From Anthostomella pinea (Eukaryota; Ascomycota; Sordariomycetes; Xylariales; Xylariaceae): a stretch of DNA of 64,000 bases. Shown here in pieces: positions 36,800 to 48,008 of this stretch (its first letter is position 1; the number at the start of each line of letters is the position of its first letter). The translations under genes and the position numbers were made by a program. The DNA lies in contig CAUWAG010000003.1 of NCBI GenBank assembly GCA_963556695.1, positions 8,432,001 to 8,496,000 of the forward strand, in the 5' to 3' direction. The notes below the pieces were generated by a model that worked only from the letters and a program-made list of their open reading frames with translations, ran no database searches and was not told the origin of the DNA.

Positions 36800-36857
36800 G
36801 CTGACGGCTAGGCCCTATTTGATGACCACCAATGTTTCATTCCGCTTGATGCCAGTG
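36800..36857 (+). repeat. direct repeat, copy 2
   Basis: Second copy of the repeat at 36511-36567, 289 bp downstream, beginning GCTGACGGCTAGGCCC. The pair flanks a GC-rich CACTTTT/CCGGCA-containing segment between tRNA-Arg and PER1. Confidence 0.8.
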
Positions 36858-37336
36858 CAGCCTGGAGGAGCCTCGATTACGTCCCGATTTATGTGTGATG
36901 GATTCCACATATTCGACATGCTCTTACCTGGACTGCGATCATCAACAAACCTTTGCGACAAGTTACACGTCGTGATGGGCATTGCGCCCGGTCTACCTTA
37001 TCATGTCCGACAAATTATGATGTGCTGAAGGAGATGCCCTAAAACGTTGGGTCCTCGCCGGTCGGAGGCTCGGTGGTTTCCCATCTGCGCAGCCCAATCA
37101 GAAGCTCCCGCCAGCAAGGTCCGAATTAGTAATTATGCGGTGGGGCCTGGCTTTCCGGTGCTGACCGAATTGGAACCTTGCGATTTGCGCGGGCAGCAGG
37201 TGCAGGTGCAGATGCTGGTGTGCCCACGGCAGTCGCGGGCAGTAGGTACAGCCCGTCGCCGCGAAATCGTGACAACTTTTCTTCCTTCCCGTTACTCCCT
37301 GGTCGTCGCCAGTCGCCAGATGCAGATCACGACAAG

Positions 37337-38567
37337 ATGCTCGGGCGGCTTCTCACCAGCATGCGGCCGCTGTTGCTGCTAGCCTTCTGCCTATGCCTGC
37401 TGCTCAGGACTGCGGAAGCCTCCGTCGGCGACAGGCTGCCGGAGTTCCGAGAATGTGTTCAGGTTCGTGATACCGGAGGCCGAGGTCAAACTTGGTTCAG
37501 TTGCACCACTCTAGCAGGGAGACGCTGACAAAACTGTTACGGACAGGTCTGCACCCGTGAGAACTGCAATCCGAAGAACAACCCAACCCACATCCGTAAG
37601 CCGCCGAACTGTACCCCGAAGCCATCCCTCATCCCTTTCCACACAACCCGCCAGCCAGCTAACAGCCCGCCCTCGCGCCTCCAGCCCTCCACCACCGCCT
37701 CCTCCTATGGACCTGCCCGCAAGAATGCGACTACACGTGCCAGCACATCGTGACGGCGCGCCGCGTAGCGAACAACAAACCGATCACGCAGTTCCACGGC
37801 AAGTGGCCGTTCGTGCGGGTGCTGGGGATGCAGGAGCCCTTCTCGGTGCTCTTCAGCCTGGGCAACATGGTGGCGCACCAGAACGGGCTCGCCAAGGTTC
37901 GCCAGCAGATCCCCGGTAGCTACCCGCTGCGCCGCTACTACGAGCTCTTCGCCTACTTCGGCATCGCCACCTGGGTCGCCAGCGCCGTCTTCCACACGCG
38001 CGACTTCAAGGCCACCGAGCAGCTCGACTACTTCGCCGCCGGCGCCGGCGTCCTCTACGGCATGTTCTACTGCGCTGTGCGCGTCTACCGCCTCGACCGT
38101 CCCACGCCGTGCCGCCGCAGCGTCCTCCGCCTCTGGACCGCCTTCTGCTGCGCCCTGTACGTCTGTCACGTCGCCTATCTTAAGCTGTGGAAATGGAACT
38201 ACACGTACAACATGGGCGCCAACGTGGTCGTTGGTCTGCTGCAGAATACGCTGTGGAGCTGCTTCTGCGTCAAGAGGTGGAGAGAGACGCACAAGATCTG
38301 GGCTGTCTGGCCGGGTGTCATCGTGGTGTGGCTTGGCTTGGCCATGAGCTTGGAGTTGATGGACTTTCCGCCGTTGTGGGGAGCTCTGGACGCGCACAGC
38401 CTGTGGCATCTGGGTACTATTGGACCTATAATACTGTGGTACAGGTAAGTCATTACTATATCTTTGCCGTTGACTACGGGGAGCCCGTGCTTACGATATG
38501 CAGATTCATGGTAAAGGATTCCCAGAACGACATGGCCACCGGCAGGCTCAAAGATACCAGAGAATGA
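37337..38567 (+). CDS. PER1: PER1 family GPI-anchor lipid-remodelling protein
   Basis: Predicted 332-aa ER membrane protein of the Per1/PGAP3 group (CREST hydrolase superfamily), which removes the sn-2 acyl chain during GPI-lipid remodelling. Exons 37337-37462, 37547-37595, 37685-38444 and 38504-38567. Signal peptide MLGRLLTSMRPLLLLAFCLCLLL. Cys-rich lumenal part: FRECVQVCTRENCN, then LWTCPQECDYTCQHIVT. Signature motifs: FHGKWPFVRVLGMQEPFSVLFS, the family SxxFHTRD in ASAVFHTRDFKATEQLDY, and the C-terminal FPPLWGALDAHSLWHLGT. About seven membrane segments. It links to PCM1, which feeds GPI synthesis. Confidence 0.94.
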
Positions 38568-38796
38568 TATGATGATACGTGGAAATGGGGTCTTGGGCTG
38601 TTTGCCGTCGTACGGTTCACTGTTTATAATACTCGTAGGCGTCCCGGAGACATCGGCATCTATTTAGTTGTAATGACGCAAGCGTATTCCTTGGGGTACG
38701 CCATGAATATAATATGTACCAATACATACCTAAGCTTCCATCTTCAACGAGAATGCAACTAGATCCCAGCCACAGTGGAATTAAGGCGTTGATATA
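38568..38796. other. short intergenic
   Basis: PER1 3' region; nothing else is recognised. Confidence 0.4.
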
Positions 38797-39008
38797 CACT
38801 CAGCCCTCATAAGTCTCCGTACGCACCATGTTGGGAGGATTCCAGATCACTCATCAAATGAAGAATTTGGGAATACTGTAATAAGCAGACAGGAATAAGC
38901 AGCTTTGGTTTGATACGCTACTTCCAATGCTTATTCCATGGTGCTTATTCCGAATCAATAAATGCACCGCTGGACGGGTGGTGTACGGATACTTATGAGG
39001 GCACAGGG
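38797..39008. mobile_element. TA-flanked MITE, copy A (212 bp)
   Basis: Best-preserved copy. The left end is CACTCAGCCCTCATAAGTCT; the right end is the near reverse complement (ACTTATGAGGGCACAGGG). TA occurs on both flanks (38795-38796, 39009-39010). Internal GGAATAAGCA and TGCTTATTCC form subterminal inverted repeats. No ORF. Confidence 0.82.
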
Positions 39009-39010
39009 TA

Positions 39011-40789
39011 CCGATAGTCAGTGACTTTGAAGCTGGAAGCTCAGAATCACCTTCAGGGACATGCATGGTAGAGGGGCCTTTTATGCCAGATATATTTGGC
39101 ATTGACTACCTGAGTATCTATCTACGAATATCAATACCATCAAGCAAACAGGATGGCACGCCATCTACTCCCACCAGACTAAGCAGACCAGACCAGACCA
39201 CAGCAACGCAGAGGCCCACTCCCCAAGCCCAACCCGTAGAACACCCAGCACGAGTGCAAGGAACCTAGACGATGAGAGCACAATAGTCAGCAAAAGCCCC
39301 AAGCTCGATCTCAAACATTCCCAGTAAACACCCCAAGTAATAAAAATAAAACATCAGAAACCAGATTTGTTATAAGCACAACACATCCCCACCAGCCCCC
39401 CGCACCGTCCCAACCCAGTCCCCAGCCCCGAACACCGCGGCAGGCACATGACGATGCACACGCGGCGCCCACTGGGACCGGGGACCAGGCCGGGGCGGTT
39501 TTTAAGAACGGAGGTCCAGCCGAGGAGGCACAGAGCAAGCTTTCGCCGCGAAAGAGGCCCGAAAGCCAAACCCCGCGGGAAAAGTTGCCCGGAAACCCCG
39601 AGGACGGTCTCATACGGCTCTTCCTATATTGAGTATGTGTAGGTTGGACACTTGCGTGTCGAGTCATCATTGTAAAAAGTGTGGGAGGGCCCCGCGAGGT
39701 TGGAAGAGCAAAAAACTCTTGCGCGTTCGTGCGTTTTGCGCAGAAATAGAGGGAGGAACTTACTTCTACTGCATGATGAGGAGTGCGAGGTGGTGGAATC
39801 TGCGGATCAGTATTGGAGAGGCCGAGGAGGAGAGTCGCGATGCGTCTGCGTGGTTGTGGCGAGAGTGACTGCTTCACCGTGTCGTTGGTGTGGTGTGCGC
39901 TGCAGAAAACATTGAAGGATGTTGCTGCTGGGAAGAAAGTTGCGGGATCCGAGATTTAAGCAGTTTTCGATTGAGTTGCCGGACTGGCGCCAGCTGTGTC
40001 CCAGCTGCCCTAAAAGCACCCACTGCCTTCCGTATAGGAAAGGTGTTTGTTCTGGGTTTCAGTTTTACCCGAACTTTTGTTACCAGATAGGCTTAGTTTT
40101 GCACTTTGAGCCACTGTGGCTTGAGGATTGTGGCTAGTACCGACCGTCGCTCGCACGCCTTACCGACCTTATCGGCCCCGAGCACCGGCTACCAGCTGAT
40201 ATCACTTACCGCTAATAGGTCTATACGGAAGGCTATTGTTGCGAGCTTTAGTGAAGCCTCTGAGTCCCGTCCAAAGGAGAGCCCCAATTCGGTCTGGACT
40301 CTGTGCCCACCGGGCCAATCTGCAAATCAGATTACCAGATGAACGGTGATGCGAGCACCAAGGACCAATCAGCATTAATGGGACGGCTCCGAGTTACAGT
40401 GAACTTGTTTCTTTGTTTCGGGAGAGGAGTCTCCGTTCTGACTGCGCAGTGTAGTTTCTCAAATAAGATAGCCAAGTACGCGCATCCCTCAATCCTCAGA
40501 CCATTAAGTGATATCCTTGTCCATCGGCCCAGGGTGAGGTCATAAAGGAAACCAAAAATAAGCTGGAGCCAACAGACTTTGACAAATAGAGAACGCCATC
40601 TATTGCACCTAAACCTCCAGAGGCCTCTGCATGATCGGAAACACTCTGAGATAGTTCAGTCCCAACTTCGGTCTTCTACCGACTCTCATCATCATAACGT
40701 CGTAAGTATAGCACGTAGCTATCCATGTGCCGAAGCCTGCTGACTAGACACGATTCCTCCCCTTCCCTTCCCAAGTCACGCCACATCAC
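39011..40789. other. intergenic, 3' of the C2H2 gene
   Basis: About 1.78 kb. A 188-codon frame on the minus strand (39311-39877) is Gly/Trp/Arg-rich in its second half with no domain, so I do not call it. Confidence 0.4.
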
Positions 40790-43198
40790 TTATGGATGGT
40801 GCGCATATCCCTGGCTGTGATTGGGATACTCACTAGCCCAATCCATTGGGGGTGGATTGTACTCCATGTTGAAGTCTTGGGACGATGGTTGAGTGTAGCC
40901 GGCAGCGAGGCTGGGCGCGACGTTGCCAAAGAGGGTAGGATCGTAATGAGCGGGTTTGCCCATATCATTTGGTGGGAAGAGCAAGAAGTCACCGTTATGT
41001 TGGCCGCTGCTGGTGTGTGTGTAATCATCGAAGCCCTCATCCACATCTACCATGGAGTCTGGCGTATACAACATGGTGTTGCCATGGCCACCGGGTGAGA
41101 TATGTGGCGCCTCTACTGGTGGGCACATGTCAGTGGCGAAGTTGGGGTAAATCTGTAACGTAGCCTTATTGTAGACAGAGTGCGCAGGCGTCGGCACTTG
41201 GACGTGAGCTCCGTAGATATCCTCGAACTGGCCGGTAAATTCAGGGCTGAGGTCTGGGTAGGTGGTGAAGTGGCCGCCATCGGTGGATGGAGTACCACTG
41301 CCGCCCCTGCCACTGCCCGCTAGTTGAAATTCTAGTTGAATGTCCCCATCAAAGGGCTGCTGCTCGAACAAGCCAGTGTTGAACTCCTCAGATGACGGGT
41401 ACGCGGGGAAGAGATGCGGGTCGGTGTAAGGGGCATAGAGAGAATCCTCAGGAGGCGTCATGACCGGGTCAGTGTAGTCACTGCTGGGAGTGGGAAGGTT
41501 GTTGACAATCGGTGTCGGATGAGCTGAGCTACCAGCCTTGCTTCCCTTCTTGGGAGCTTTGGTCCGGTTGTAGACCCAGCCATGGGCTTTTTCCATGTGT
41601 TGCTTGCAGTTGGACTCCCGCTTCGACTTGTATGGGCAGGGCTTGAATTCGCACTCATACATCGCCGGGGTGGTCAAGTGTTTGTCATTGACGTGTCGGC
41701 CCATCTCTTTCTCTGTTGGCCAGCCGTACTCGTGGAACTTGCATGTAGGGTGAGGGCACTTCCAGGGACGGGAATGGGTCTTCTCATGTTTGGTCAAGTC
41801 GCACGGCCGTTTGAACTCTTTGGTGCAGCCAGGATGCGTGCACTTCTTTGGGGCCAATTCTTCAGGCGACGCGTTCTTCTTTCGCCGGGCCATGGAGCGC
41901 ATGATCTCTTCCTCATCCTCTGCTTGTTGACTCATTGACCGCTTGAACCGAATCGGACCTTTCGTTTCCTCGTCGATGTTCTCCACAACCTGACCGGTGG
42001 CGATGGAGATGGCTTTGCCATTCTTCTTGACGCGGACAAGCTCTGCGGGGCGGCCATTCGCCGTAAGTCCCCCCATGAGTTTGACCTCGTCGGTACTGTG
42101 CACTTCATTAGTAGTGTACAGATACAAGCAGTATGGGTCAGCGTACGGATCGACATCCATCTCGTCAAGCTCTTCACCTGAAGCCTGTCTTTCGCGGGCC
42201 TCTTGCAGCTGTTGGGCGTGTTGGCGGATCTGTTCGACGAGGTCAATAAAGTAGCCGTTGCTGTACGGTCGATCGTGAGGTCGCGTTTGTTCTCGGTCGC
42301 TCAGATATTCGACGGTCGCTTGGATGCATCGGATCGACGTGAGGCAGAAGTCGAGGTATAGTTTGGCAGATTTGGCCCTCTCCTTCAAGCACAACGACCG
42401 ATAAGTAACTCCCCAAACGCTAGGGTCTTTCAATACTTGACTCACAGGTGCCATAAATATCAGCGTCTTCTCGAGGTCCCTAAGACAAACGATCTGATTC
42501 TCCTGAATCCTTCTGGGGCAGTCAAGGACAATGGGAAGGAACTCCTTTAGAGAAGTCTTTGCCAGCAGTGGTTTCAAGGTATGCTCGTGGATACGGTTCA
42601 CAGCACGGGAGCCGAGACGTGGAATGCTATCGGTCTTGGAAGCATTGGCGGACCTCGTGAGGGTGGTCGCGCCACCTGGGGCAGTTGTTTCCTTTCGCTT
42701 CTGGGCGGTGGACGCAATCGAAGTTCCAAGCCCGCTGTCCGATTCGCGAATACGAGATGAACGGGGTTGGCGAGGGCGCAACATCCGGCGTTCCGGCTCC
42801 GTGGGAGAAAGCTCCTGAGACATGGTGTCCGTGATGACGGTATGGTTCAAGACACCCCTGGGGATGGGTAGACTGTCGTCCCGGAACGAGCGACGAGATG
42901 TCGAGGGCTCAGCGTCAGTTGATGTGACAGTTGATGTGAGCGTGTCGTCGATGTTGCCAATGGTCAAAGCGGCACGTCGAACATGGGCGTCGACGACATC
43001 ATCCAGATTCGTCTGAGACCGGCGAGGTAGTAAAGGGACCCTGAAGGTAGACGTCGAGGGCGGACTGGATGGAGGAGTCATGGGAGAGTGAAAGGTAGCT
43101 CCTTTCCTGAGAGCCAAGTTGGTCTTAGGCTTCAGGCCATTGGTGGCATCAGAGCCTGGGCGAGTCACCGCGGTCCTCCGGGGGTTGGAGAAGGACAT
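40790..43198 (-). CDS. C2H2 zinc-finger transcription factor, 802 aa
   Basis: Predicted 802-aa single-exon nuclear regulator. Three C2H2 fingers: C453/C458/H471/H475, C481/C486/H502/H507 (long helix spacing) and C516/C521/H534/H539. A conserved helical domain precedes them at about 205-345 (LKEFLPIVLDCPRRIQENQI, then LCLKERAKSAKLYLDFCLTS). The N-terminus is Ser/Thr/Pro/Arg-rich and disordered. The long C-terminal tail (about 550-802) is Pro/Ser/Tyr/Asp-rich and glutamine-poor, a likely activation region. The combination resembles uncharacterised ascomycete C2H2 regulators; I cannot assign a named factor or targets. The upstream region is unusually long, suggesting a long leader. Confidence 0.85.
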   Translation of the reverse strand: MSFSNPRRTAVTRPGSDATNGLKPKTNLALRKGATFHSPMTPPSSPPSTSTFRVPLLPRRSQTNLDDVVDAHVRRAALTIGNIDDTLTSTVTSTDAEPSTSRRSFRDDSLPIPRGVLNHTVITDTMSQELSPTEPERRMLRPRQPRSSRIRESDSGLGTSIASTAQKRKETTAPGGATTLTRSANASKTDSIPRLGSRAVNRIHEHTLKPLLAKTSLKEFLPIVLDCPRRIQENQIVCLRDLEKTLIFMAPVSQVLKDPSVWGVTYRSLCLKERAKSAKLYLDFCLTSIRCIQATVEYLSDREQTRPHDRPYSNGYFIDLVEQIRQHAQQLQEARERQASGEELDEMDVDPYADPYCLYLYTTNEVHSTDEVKLMGGLTANGRPAELVRVKKNGKAISIATGQVVENIDEETKGPIRFKRSMSQQAEDEEEIMRSMARRKKNASPEELAPKKCTHPGCTKEFKRPCDLTKHEKTHSRPWKCPHPTCKFHEYGWPTEKEMGRHVNDKHLTTPAMYECEFKPCPYKSKRESNCKQHMEKAHGWVYNRTKAPKKGSKAGSSAHPTPIVNNLPTPSSDYTDPVMTPPEDSLYAPYTDPHLFPAYPSSEEFNTGLFEQQPFDGDIQLEFQLAGSGRGGSGTPSTDGGHFTTYPDLSPEFTGQFEDIYGAHVQVPTPAHSVYNKATLQIYPNFATDMCPPVEAPHISPGGHGNTMLYTPDSMVDVDEGFDDYTHTSSGQHNGDFLLFPPNDMGKPAHYDPTLFGNVAPSLAAGYTQPSSQDFNMEYNPPPMDWASEYPNHSQGYAHHP

Positions 43199-45140
43199 GA
43201 TGGCGGCTCGGTGTGCTTGAGTACAGATGGGCTTTAGATAACTGTACGAAACGTGTGTGATAGGTGATGGATAATGTTGTTGAAACTGTGTCAGGAGAGC
43301 AGACGGTTAGCAAAGTTATGCACCACAGGGCTGGGCAGGCCTTGTGAGTCACAAAGTCCTTGGGACACCGAATCAGGGGGTGGGCTGGGAAATCGATCGA
43401 GTTATCACAAAGTCAAGAAGACGATGACCAATCGAGAAGTTGCAGGTAAGACAGGGCGAAAGAAGAAATATGTAATTGACAACACCAAAGCCAGAAATCG
43501 ACTCAAGAACTAAGAATTGGGTTCTTACTTAGCAGATCAACTGGTAACTAGAGGATGACGGTATGACGGGATGGAACGGATCGATGGTGATGACTCGGCC
43601 TCGGCGGGATGATGCCGTTTCTCAAGAGACCAATCGATCTCGTCCCTTTCCAGTCCAGGTGAGCAGACAGGGACAGATATAGCAGACCTCAACAAGAAAC
43701 CATGCCCAAGATAGCACAGGTCAGTGGCCAGTTCTCGAGGAGGTCAATACGTAATCAAAGAGGTGACGGTTGGTGGTACTGGTGGTGGAAGGCTAGGAGG
43801 ACGAGGTGGATCGTGGGAATAGATACAAATCCAGCCCGCTCGCTCGGTAAAGAAGCGCGTTCTCTCGGCCAAGACTGGCTCGAACAGACAATACGTAATT
43901 CGGACAGGAAGCGACAAGGACAGAATATGGCAGCCTAAAATGCAGAGGTGTGAGGATGCGCGTTTTGAAGGGAAGTTGTCGGATGCTGTCGGGGGTGGGA
44001 GAGGGAGAGACGACGAGGGCGAGGGCGTGGGATCGAGGGCGGCAGACGGACGGTCGACGCTGAAATTGGCCGAGCGCATAGGATTTAGGCAGCAGCCGTT
44101 CGCGATGGGGACAGCTTAGGACAGCCTTGGCGGGCCCCTGTCAGGTGGCTGTTAGTGGGCCGAGTCAGCCAGTAGCCCCAGACGGATCGAAGTTGGAACT
44201 GTTGGTGCTAAAAGTAGAATCGCTAGGGGCGCCGGCGCGATCGATACCTCGGCTGGTAATGGCCGCTACCTTTCACCACCTGCACCAGCTGCGCCGCCGT
44301 ACCAATTCCTCTCAGTGGCAGCCATCCAATGCAGTTCGTCTATTACCTTAACGATTGCGGCGCGGTACTGCTCCCCACTGTGAGCCGTCCACCATCACCA
44401 CCAACAGCTGCCAGGTGGAGCTGAAGTCCTACACACGACTGCGCTCTTCTGCCAAGCCTTCGTCGATATTGTCCTGAAACCACCTGCAGTCTGCAGACAG
44501 ATAGACTTCCCAACTTCCAGACTTCCAGATGCCGCAGAGCAGAAGCACTGAAGAAGAAAGAAAGGGCAGGTCGTTGGCAAGGTTATCGATTAATAGAGTA
44601 TTAGGCCAGAAATGAGGGATCGACACACGCCCGGGGGGCTGCTCTCGTGCTAAAGATCGGGAGGCTTGGCCGGCTTATTAATAAGTGCATATCCATATCC
44701 ACATCATGTCCGAGCTCCCAGTCTTAGATCCCCTTTGGCGACTGGATTGGGGTTGGAGGAAGAGGGATTCCAATCTGTTTGCCAGTCTGGACTCTGATAA
44801 TAGTGTGTCTGCCGAGTGACCCATGCAAGCTCCTGTTCTCGTAAGACTTCCAAATGGTTATAACCTGATTTGTTCTCACTTGTGCACAAGCTGCTTTGCA
44901 ACTTGTTGAATGGGAGCCGGAAATAGACACCGGAAGATCTCCAGTGGGGCAGAGACGCACAGGGCATCTGACCCAACAAGAAGACAGATGATCAATCTCT
45001 GTACGCTGAAGAAGAAGAGCAGAACAAGAACAACAACAGAAGACACTGGTCAACCTGAATAATCTGAACTCGCTTGCATCTGACAGTATTCAACACAACT
45101 CGCTCCGCGTAGTATTTCGCACTGCGCAGAGAGTTGAGTC
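43199..45140. other. long upstream region of the C2H2 gene
   Basis: About 1.94 kb with no gene supported. It is purine-rich on the plus strand near 43400-43520 and 43960-44050 (CT-rich on the gene strand), typical of a long fungal 5' leader and promoter. It ends at the AT-rich island. Confidence 0.4.
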
Positions 45141-45320
45141 CAATGCATCTAATTAAAACATAGTCACTTAAGCAAGACTTAAAAATCAGTGGGTTTATTA
45201 CTTAAAGTCTGGTTTTTTATATAAATTAATATTCCGCTTAAAAATAAAGGCCGGTGTTTTTAAAAAACCCGTTATTAAAGTAAAATGAATAGGTTTATAA
45301 GTAATTATAAGTAGTTAAAC

Positions 45321-45524
45321 TGTGGGAACAGGCTTGAACGATCAATCATAATACTCGAGTATTGGGTCAAGGTCATGATGTTGCTAATGGTTGGATTAGG
45401 AGGTCTAGCTAGACCCGAAGGTCTGGCTAAGTGACCTCGCAATCCGGTATTTAATCACTTATCTAATCATATATATGGGTCTTGGTATAAACGGTTTGCA
45501 GGCTGAAATCGCATAGATCCAACA
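45321..45524 (-). mobile_element. solo LTR, inverted and heavily mutated, TSD TAAAC
   Basis: Reverse-complement copy of the LTR at 45695. Ends are TGTGGGAACAGG and GATCCAACA, flanked by a perfect 5-bp duplication TAAAC (45316-45320, 45525-45529). Many transitions relative to the other two copies are consistent with RIP or age. Confidence 0.82.
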
Positions 45525-45694
45525 TAAACATAATTAATTAGTTTTATAACCGTAGTAAAATAAAAATACTCATTCAAAATATAATTATAATTGATTAAAG
45601 TGCGTATATTTATTAAACCGTTATTTATATAGGTAAGTTTTGACGCTTATTTACTGTGTTTTTTTCGTTATATTTGGATTAAAATTAAAATAAC

Positions 45695-45896
45695 TGTTAG
45701 ATCCATGTGATTCCACAGTCAAACCATCCATGCAGAACCCACATGTATGATTAGATAAAAGATTAGATACCGGATTATGAGGTCACTTAGCCAGACCTGC
45801 AGGTCCAGCTAGACTTCCCAATCCAACCATCAGCAACATCATGACCTTGACCCAATACTCGAGTATTATGATTGATCGTTCAAGCCTGTTCCAACA
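45695..45896 (+). mobile_element. solo LTR, 202 bp, TSD ATAAC
   Basis: Ends TGTTAGA...TCCAACA, flanked by a perfect 5-bp duplication ATAAC (45690-45694, 45897-45901). Compared with the copy at 19453 it differs at few positions, mostly G-to-A. No internal element is adjacent. Confidence 0.88.
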
Positions 45897-46044
45897 ATAA
45901 CGTACCTTTTCAAACCTTTTTTCTTTATTATCATACTTATAAACCTATTTTAAGCTCGGACTTATATTTTTAACTAATTTATATTAAATATACTCATTTA
46001 CATTTTATTTAAAATATTTGCGTAAATTAATATAATTGTGAGAT

Positions 46045-46235
46045 TCTAGAAGGATCACAAGCCTTGGGGGTGTGAGCGGTCGCTGCAAATGTTGTTGTTA
46101 TTCTCAAGTATGCTCGGCAGGGCTAATCTACAGCTAAATACCATACTGCACCATGCCAGGGTAAATCCACTGTTCCTTTGACAGCCCTCTAGTGGGTACT
46201 GCACCTAAGGGCACCATATCTGGGATCCAACATCT
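46045..46235 (-). mobile_element. candidate additional LTR fragment
   Basis: A normal-composition pocket in the AT-rich island that ends GGATCCAACA on the plus strand, so it begins TGTTGGATCC on the minus strand, the same terminal sequence as the solo LTRs. Its body is unrelated to them and I find no matching 5-bp target duplication. It could be an LTR of a second copia-like family. Confidence 0.3.
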
Positions 46236-46735
46236 GATAAACTCATATATATAGCGATATATTTATATGAAAAAAAATGGAAATAAAAGGATTACTTATT
46301 AACCTTGCCGGCTTTAATTGGGTTTAAAAAGGAATATTTGTTAACATTATTGATATAACAAGTTTAAATAAACCTTAAAAGTAATTAAAAATTAATTATA
46401 TTTAAATAAATCTTAAAAAAACTATTAAAAGAATTCAGTTAAAGCTAACCGCAATAACTATATTATAAAGACGATAATTATAATATATATATAAGTTTTA
46501 TTTATATATTTTAAACTAACTTCTTAGACTATATAATAAGTAAAATAATTAATAATTAATATAGCTATATCAAACATTTACTATATAACCGTTTTTTTAA
46601 GTTACGATCCAGTGTCTTTAAATGTATTTAAACTATAACGGAAAACATCGAGTTAGGCAGGGCAAAATCAAAGTATTTAATTAGTCAGTTCGGATTGTGG
46701 CAGTATATTTGTATTAGAGAAGACTACGATGGCTC

Positions 46736-48008
46736 TCCTCTTGTTGGCAACCTCAGCCGCAACCTATTGGCATGAGAGCGGCTATGTTTTGGTTGAGCCA
46801 CGCCGACCTGCAGCGACTTTCCAGATAGAGGCATGCATGTTCCCCCCATGCCACATCACCATAGCCGCACTGGCCTAACAGCTAGACTTCTAGAGCCGTT
46901 GGTGATGTGCATTCCCGGGGAAATCCCCGCTCTGTCGCCCTCCTCAAGATGGTCTACGGGAGTGCATACCGCGAGTGTCAGGGCTGTTCAGTCACGTCGA
47001 TCCAAAAAGACTGACAGTGGAATGCAGCCCTGTCACGTCGCATATCAATTCGGTGGCGGTCCGGTCAATTCCTTCTCCTCACCGTAGGTACGGGGTATCA
47101 CCCCACCAATTGTCCAAGTGCATCCCTCAGGTGAAGGTCATCCCGAAAACCACGGCCCACTCGGGCTGACTCCCTAACATCGTATCATAATTCGCTCCTT
47201 CCGAGGAGTCTTCCCAAATTCAGTGGCAAGTAATCCCACTGAAGATGAGGTATGTGTGAAGTGGAAAGTCTCGACGACAATGACTGGTGTGTGGCAAGTG
47301 GGGAAGATCAACTCGTCGACCTTGCATAATTCCGTATGACTGTACTCCGCGAACCCCAACCCCACCTATCCATCTCCACATTTAAGGCAGACCGCAGACA
47401 CCAACAGTGAAGATCTTGGTCAGCTGGCGCGGTGGTTGCAGATGCGACGCAAGGACATGGAATGCGGACAGAATCGACCAATCGTAGACGACAACGTGTG
47501 ACTCACTGACTCACTCGGAAGGAGTAGTCTGAGCCGTTGTCTTTGGTTTGCTGCAGGAGATTCCCCGCGCTTCGTCACCGCTCAGATGCTCTCAAATCAA
47601 CAAGACAACGACCGCGATTGGTCATGTCGGACCCTTCGATTGCCAGACACGCACGCATGTGCGCAATCGTCTTCAAGGACCGTTCTTCATTCTTTCTTAT
47701 TCGGCACCAGGTCCCGGCCGGGTCCGCGGATGTGATTCAGGACTCAGCCATTGGATGTGCCACCCTATCAGCCCTATCTCGTTCGATCTCCGCACTCAGT
47801 CAGTTCAATCCCTTGTCAACGTGTCGAGATGCCAGAATATGATTTACTTTTACGATTACCTAAGCTCCCGCAAGGGAAGAGCCAAGCCTAAATACCCTAA
47901 TATACAACAAAAAGCAGATGCCCCCGTGCTGTACGCTAAGTCTAATAATGTGTGACATATGAAATAGATGTTCGAGATGCGCGAAAAGTTTCGCATTTGT
48001 CGGCCACT
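46736..48008. other. intergenic, 3' of the GT2 gene
   Basis: About 1.27 kb. Small overlapping open frames only; none supported. Confidence 0.4.

Larger units (their letters stand above)
45141..46735. other. AT-rich, RIP-like island of transposon remains
   Basis: About 1.6 kb dominated by TTTATA/TTAAAA-type sequence, in sharp contrast to its surroundings. It encloses two solo LTRs (45321-45524, 45695-45896) and a pocket of normal composition at about 46045-46235. No coding frame survives. Composition is judged by eye. Confidence 0.75.

Noticed and set aside
39311..39877. 188-codon minus-strand frame rich in Gly, Trp and Arg
   Set aside because: Low-complexity composition, no domain, no intron or promoter support.
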